Source of the DNA: JBEIUL01 sp044356865
GTDB lineage: Bacteria > Planctomycetota > Phycisphaerae > Phycisphaerales > SM1A02
Assembly: GCA_044356865.1 (NCBI GenBank)
Contig: JBIKVN010000123.1
Coordinates: 1-9,182, forward strand
Direction: 5' to 3'
Length of the DNA stretch: 9,182 bases
Shown here: positions 7,051 to 9,182 of the stretch, in pieces
Layout of the letters: each line of letters opens with the position of its first letter
Numbering within the stretch: the stretch's first letter is position 1
Notes under the pieces: generated by a model
The model's input: only the letters and a program-made list of their open reading frames with translations
Told to the model about the DNA's origin: nothing
Databases searched by the model: none
Position numbers and translations under genes: made by a program

Positions 7051-7632
7051 TCAGGCTTCGCGGTAGCGGTTGATGTCGTAGGTCGACGGCGAGGTCTTCG
7101 CGTCGAAGGAGGAATCGAGCTCGCCGAGCAGGGCGAGCCGGGCGCGGTTCAGGCGGCTCATCACGGTGCCGACCGGGACCCCGAGGTGCCGGGCGATGTC
7201 CTCGTAGGACATCGACTCGTTGAGCCGCAGGAGCAGCATCGTGCGCTTGTCGGGATCGAGCCGGCCGAGCGCCTCCTGGACCCGCTTCAAGTCCTCGCGG
7301 CGCTCGAGGATCTTCACCGGCGTCGTCGCCGAGGGCCGCGACGGCTCGGCCACGTCCTCGGGCAGGGCCGACTCGCGCCGCTCGCGCTGCAGCACGTTGA
7401 TCGCGAGATTCGTGACGGTGGTCCGCAGCCAGCTTCCGTAGGCCGGCTCGCCGAGCTCGGGCGGCTTTCGCCACAACCGCACGAACGCCTCCTGCACGAC
7501 CTCCTCGGCCCGGTCGCGGTCGCGGCAGATCCGCGTGGCGAGGGCGATCATCGACGGACCGAGTCGCCGCATCCACATGCGGAGCGATTCCTCGGTGAGG
7601 CGTGGGCTGGGGGTGTCCCTGGGGGTGTCCAT
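7051..7632 (-). CDS. RNA polymerase sigma factor, ECF subfamily
   Basis: With the ATG at 7632 the protein has 193 residues, normal for ECF sigma factors. Region 2 spans about 25-88 (MIALATRICRDRDRAEEVV, then QEAFVRLWRKP, then SWLRTTVTNLAINVLQRERR), binding core polymerase and the -10 element. Region 4 spans about 111-170, with a helix-turn-helix MSYEDIARHLGVPVGTVMSR that reads the -35 element. Region 3 is absent, as expected. The short tail DAKTSPSTYDINRYREA has no known role. The start is not certain: an in-frame ATG at 7695 would add 21 residues and has a GGAAAG 6 nt before it, while 7632 has no strong ribosome binding site. I prefer 7632 because the extra residues fit neither the family nor the codon pattern. 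The anti-sigma gene follows by 18 nt. The beta-helix gene ends 121 nt upstream (58 nt from the alternative start), so co-transcription is possible. No promoter is obvious. Confidence 0.93.
   Translation of the reverse strand: MDTPRDTPSPRLTEESLRMWMRRLGPSMIALATRICRDRDRAEEVVQEAFVRLWRKPPELGEPAYGSWLRTTVTNLAINVLQRERRESALPEDVAEPSRPSATTPVKILERREDLKRVQEALGRLDPDKRTMLLLRLNESMSYEDIARHLGVPVGTVMSRLNRARLALLGELDSSFDAKTSPSTYDINRYREA
7609..7630. repeat. 12-bp in-frame tandem repeat at the sigma factor N-terminus
   Basis: GGGGGTGTCC appears at 7609-7618 and 7621-7630 with a 12-bp period. On the coding strand it yields DTPR then DTPS directly after the initiator Met. The period of four codons keeps the frame. 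It is a small sequence duplication without an evident function. Confidence 0.6.
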
Positions 7633-7753
7633 GAGGGGATCTCGCGAGAGGGCTCCGCCGGCGGGTCGGTCCGACGCGGCCGCCCGTTCGGCCATTCCGG
7701 ACTTTCCGCGGGGATTCCGGAGGATTCGCCGGCGGGCTTGCCGCGGTTCGCGG

Positions 7754-8905
7754 CTATCGGTCCGGACGGGCGGAATCCGGCTCGAATCCGAAGGCCTTCG
7801 CCGCCGGCTCCTGCGGCAGCGAGCGGTGGTCGAGCCGGGGATCGAGGTCGGTGACCTGCGGCCCCGTGACCCGGCCTTCCCATCCCCCCAGGAGCGGAAG
7901 GGCCGCGGGCAGTTCGGCCGAGTGCCACAGGTTGGTCCCGAACTCGACATCGAGCTCGCCCTCGAGGCCGGGACCGCGGGTGGTGAAGCGCTTGAGCGAG
8001 TTCGGGGTCCACGAGACGAGGTTGTCGCGAAAGCGCACGCCGGTCGGGCCCGGCCGACCCGGGGGCGGCGGCGAAAGCAGCAGGGCGGTGTCGAGCGGAT
8101 CGAGGATGGTGTTGCGGCGGAGTTCCACCTCGCGGGCCGACCCGACCGCGGCGAAGATCGCGTTTCGCTCGACGAGCGAGTGGCGGATCGAGACGCGGGC
8201 GGCCAGCGGCCCGTCCGGTACCCCCAGGGCTCCGGTCGGGGCGGCCGTACCGATCGCGAACGCGGTCTGGATCGACGGGCCGATCCCGAGGCGCTCGATC
8301 GTCACGCCGTCGCTGCCTGAACCGATTCGCACCGCGGTGCGTCCGGCGCCCGCCGCCTCCGCGACGATCTGGATCCGCTCGAGCCGGATCTCGCGGCCCC
8401 GCTCGATCGAGAGGGCGGCGTCCTCGAAGCCTTGCACCCGGCAGTCGGCGATCGTGGCTCCCTCGATCGCGGTGAGCCGCAGGGCCGGCTTCCGTTCGCT
8501 GACCCCGCACTTCGAAAGCAGGACATTCCGCACGAGGATCCCGCGGGCCGGCGTCGCCGCGTCGCCGGTGATCAGCAGCCCCTCGCCGCGCGATTCGCGA
8601 AGGAACAGGTTGCGAACCTCGACATGGCTCGGCCGCACGAGCTCGAGGCCGTGGCTTCCGCCGCGGATCTCGGCGAGCGACTTCCCGTCCGCGGCGCGGA
8701 TCACGATCGGCCGTCCCGGTTCGCCGGCGAGTCCCTCGATCCGGGCGGGCCGGTGCACGCCCGCCTCGAGCACGATCTCGTCGCCGGGCTTGGCGTTCGC
8801 CGCGATGCCGTCCCACGCGGTGCCGGGAAGGACGCGGTGGACCTGGCTCGGGAGCGGGGCGGCGAGGGCGGCCACGATCGCGACGATGGCAAGCGGAAGA
8901 GGCAT
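7754..8905 (-). CDS. Secreted right-handed parallel beta-helix repeat protein
   Basis: The 383-residue protein starts with a Sec-type signal (MPLPLAIVAIVAALAAP, cleavage probably near Ser20-Gln21). It then shows the entry pattern of pectate-lyase-like helices: GTAWDGIAANAKPGDEIVLE, then a GEPGRPIVIRAADG segment. Short beta rungs follow through about residue 300, for example HVEVRNLFLRES, ILVRNVLLSKCGVS, ATIADCRVQGFEDAALSI and REVELRRNTILDPLDTAL-like steps. A Pro-rich loop (278-287) interrupts the later rungs. Proteins of this fold bind or cleave polysaccharides; no catalytic set is evident, so an enzymatic role is not claimed. The ATG at 8905 shares its A with the preceding TGA (TGATG), pointing to translational coupling with the isomerase-like gene. 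A 20-residue longer reading from 8965 is possible but would bury the signal peptide. A small CCGCG/CGCGG hairpin abuts the stop, without a T-run. Confidence 0.85.
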   Translation of the reverse strand: MPLPLAIVAIVAALAAPLPSQVHRVLPGTAWDGIAANAKPGDEIVLEAGVHRPARIEGLAGEPGRPIVIRAADGKSLAEIRGGSHGLELVRPSHVEVRNLFLRESRGEGLLITGDAATPARGILVRNVLLSKCGVSERKPALRLTAIEGATIADCRVQGFEDAALSIERGREIRLERIQIVAEAAGAGRTAVRIGSGSDGVTIERLGIGPSIQTAFAIGTAAPTGALGVPDGPLAARVSIRHSLVERNAIFAAVGSAREVELRRNTILDPLDTALLLSPPPPGRPGPTGVRFRDNLVSWTPNSLKRFTTRGPGLEGELDVEFGTNLWHSAELPAALPLLGGWEGRVTGPQVTDLDPRLDHRSLPQEPAAKAFGFEPDSARPDR

Positions 8906-9182
8906 CACGATCCGGCCCGCATCCGGTCGAGGTCGCTCGCCGGTGCCGCCCGGAGGACTTCGCACCCTCGCGGCATCCGCAGCGACCAGCCGCGGAGCGA
9001 CGCGGGCACGATCGCGGTCTCGCCCGCGGCGAGGAGCAGCTCGGGACCGCTTCCATGGAAACGCATGCCCTCGCCCTTCAGGGCCATGAGCACGACCGGC
9101 ACCCCGTCGGTGACCAGCGGCAGGTCGTCGTCCCGTTCGGCCTCGATCGACTCGATGCGGAAGGCCCCGCTGCGGCAGAGTT
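8905..9182 (-). CDS. manA: Probable class I mannose-6-phosphate isomerase, C-terminal part (cut by window edge)
   Basis: Only the last 91 codons are inside the window; the frame is open to 9182. The visible part is a cupin barrel: C-x3-FRIESIEAERDD, VPVVLMALKGEGMRF, LLLAAGETAIVPASLRGW, then a short tail DLDRMRAGS. The FRIE...I start, the GxG turn and the Gly-Glu...(V/L)PA step match the C-terminal domain of class I phosphomannose isomerases, which interconvert mannose 6-phosphate and fructose 6-phosphate in the cytoplasm. The metal-binding catalytic region lies outside the window, so it cannot be confirmed. Other cupin sugar-binding proteins remain possible. Its TGA overlaps the ATG of the beta-helix gene. 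Confidence 0.6.
   Translation of the reverse strand, partial: LCRSGAFRIESIEAERDDDLPLVTDGVPVVLMALKGEGMRFHGSGPELLLAAGETAIVPASLRGWSLRMPRGCEVLRAAPASDLDRMRAGS

Noticed and set aside
7741..7753. CCGCG-GTT-CGCGG hairpin after the beta-helix stop as a terminator
   Set aside because: A 5-bp stem with a 3-nt loop and no T-run is too weak to call in this base composition.
5770..7854. A 694-codon open frame on the plus strand spanning the atpD leader and the sigma/anti-sigma genes
   Set aside because: It is antisense to two well-identified genes, is Arg/Gly-rich and matches no family. High third-position GC keeps antisense frames open in such genomes.
7633..7950. Longer sigma factor of up to 299 residues
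   Set aside because: The extra part would overlap the end of the beta-helix gene and has low-complexity Arg/Ser/Pro composition. Only the ATG at 7695 remains a reasonable alternative.
7548..9056. A 502-codon minus-strand open frame over the beta-helix gene
   Set aside because: It is out of frame with the beta-helix protein and dominated by Arg and Pro, with no signal peptide or motif.

Overview
The window is very GC-rich with strong G/C preference at third codon positions. Its gene content points to a Planctomycetota bacterium: a planctomycete-type cytochrome (PSCyt1-DUF1549-DUF1553) directly followed by a DUF1501 protein is a hallmark pair of that phylum, and the ECF sigma/anti-sigma pair fits. 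This assignment is inferred from gene families only; no rRNA is present.

Layout. Plus strand, left half: a possible tail of an upstream gene (3-29), then a two-gene unit made of a secreted PSCyt1/DUF1549/DUF1553 protein (88-2853) and a Tat-exported DUF1501 protein (2872-4305), 18 nt apart. A strong 10-bp hairpin (4312-4336) sits between this unit and the convergent minus-strand gene atpD. Minus strand, right half, read from right to left: the C-terminal cupin part of a probable class I mannose-6-phosphate isomerase (8905-9182, cut by the window edge), a secreted parallel beta-helix protein (7754-8905) whose start overlaps the previous stop as TGATG, an ECF sigma factor (7051-7632), its membrane-bound zinc-finger anti-sigma factor (6232-7032), a 430-nt stretch (5802-6231) holding an uncertain small ORF and a candidate promoter, and the F1 ATP synthase beta subunit atpD (4362-5801).

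How the genes may work together. The cytochrome/DUF1501 pair probably acts outside the cytoplasmic membrane. One partner carries a Sec-type signal and the other a twin-arginine signal; the exact substrate is unknown for this family. The sigma and anti-sigma genes form a cell-surface signalling switch and may be co-transcribed with the sugar-phosphate isomerase and beta-helix genes upstream of them. atpD is intact in all catalytic motifs but stands alone here, without atpG before it or atpC after it.

I do not see a mobile element, CRISPR array, RNA gene or clearly undescribed system. The points most worth a second look are the isolated atpD with a repeat-bearing upstream region, the uncharacterised extracytoplasmic domain of the anti-sigma factor, and the unassigned central insert of the cytochrome protein.
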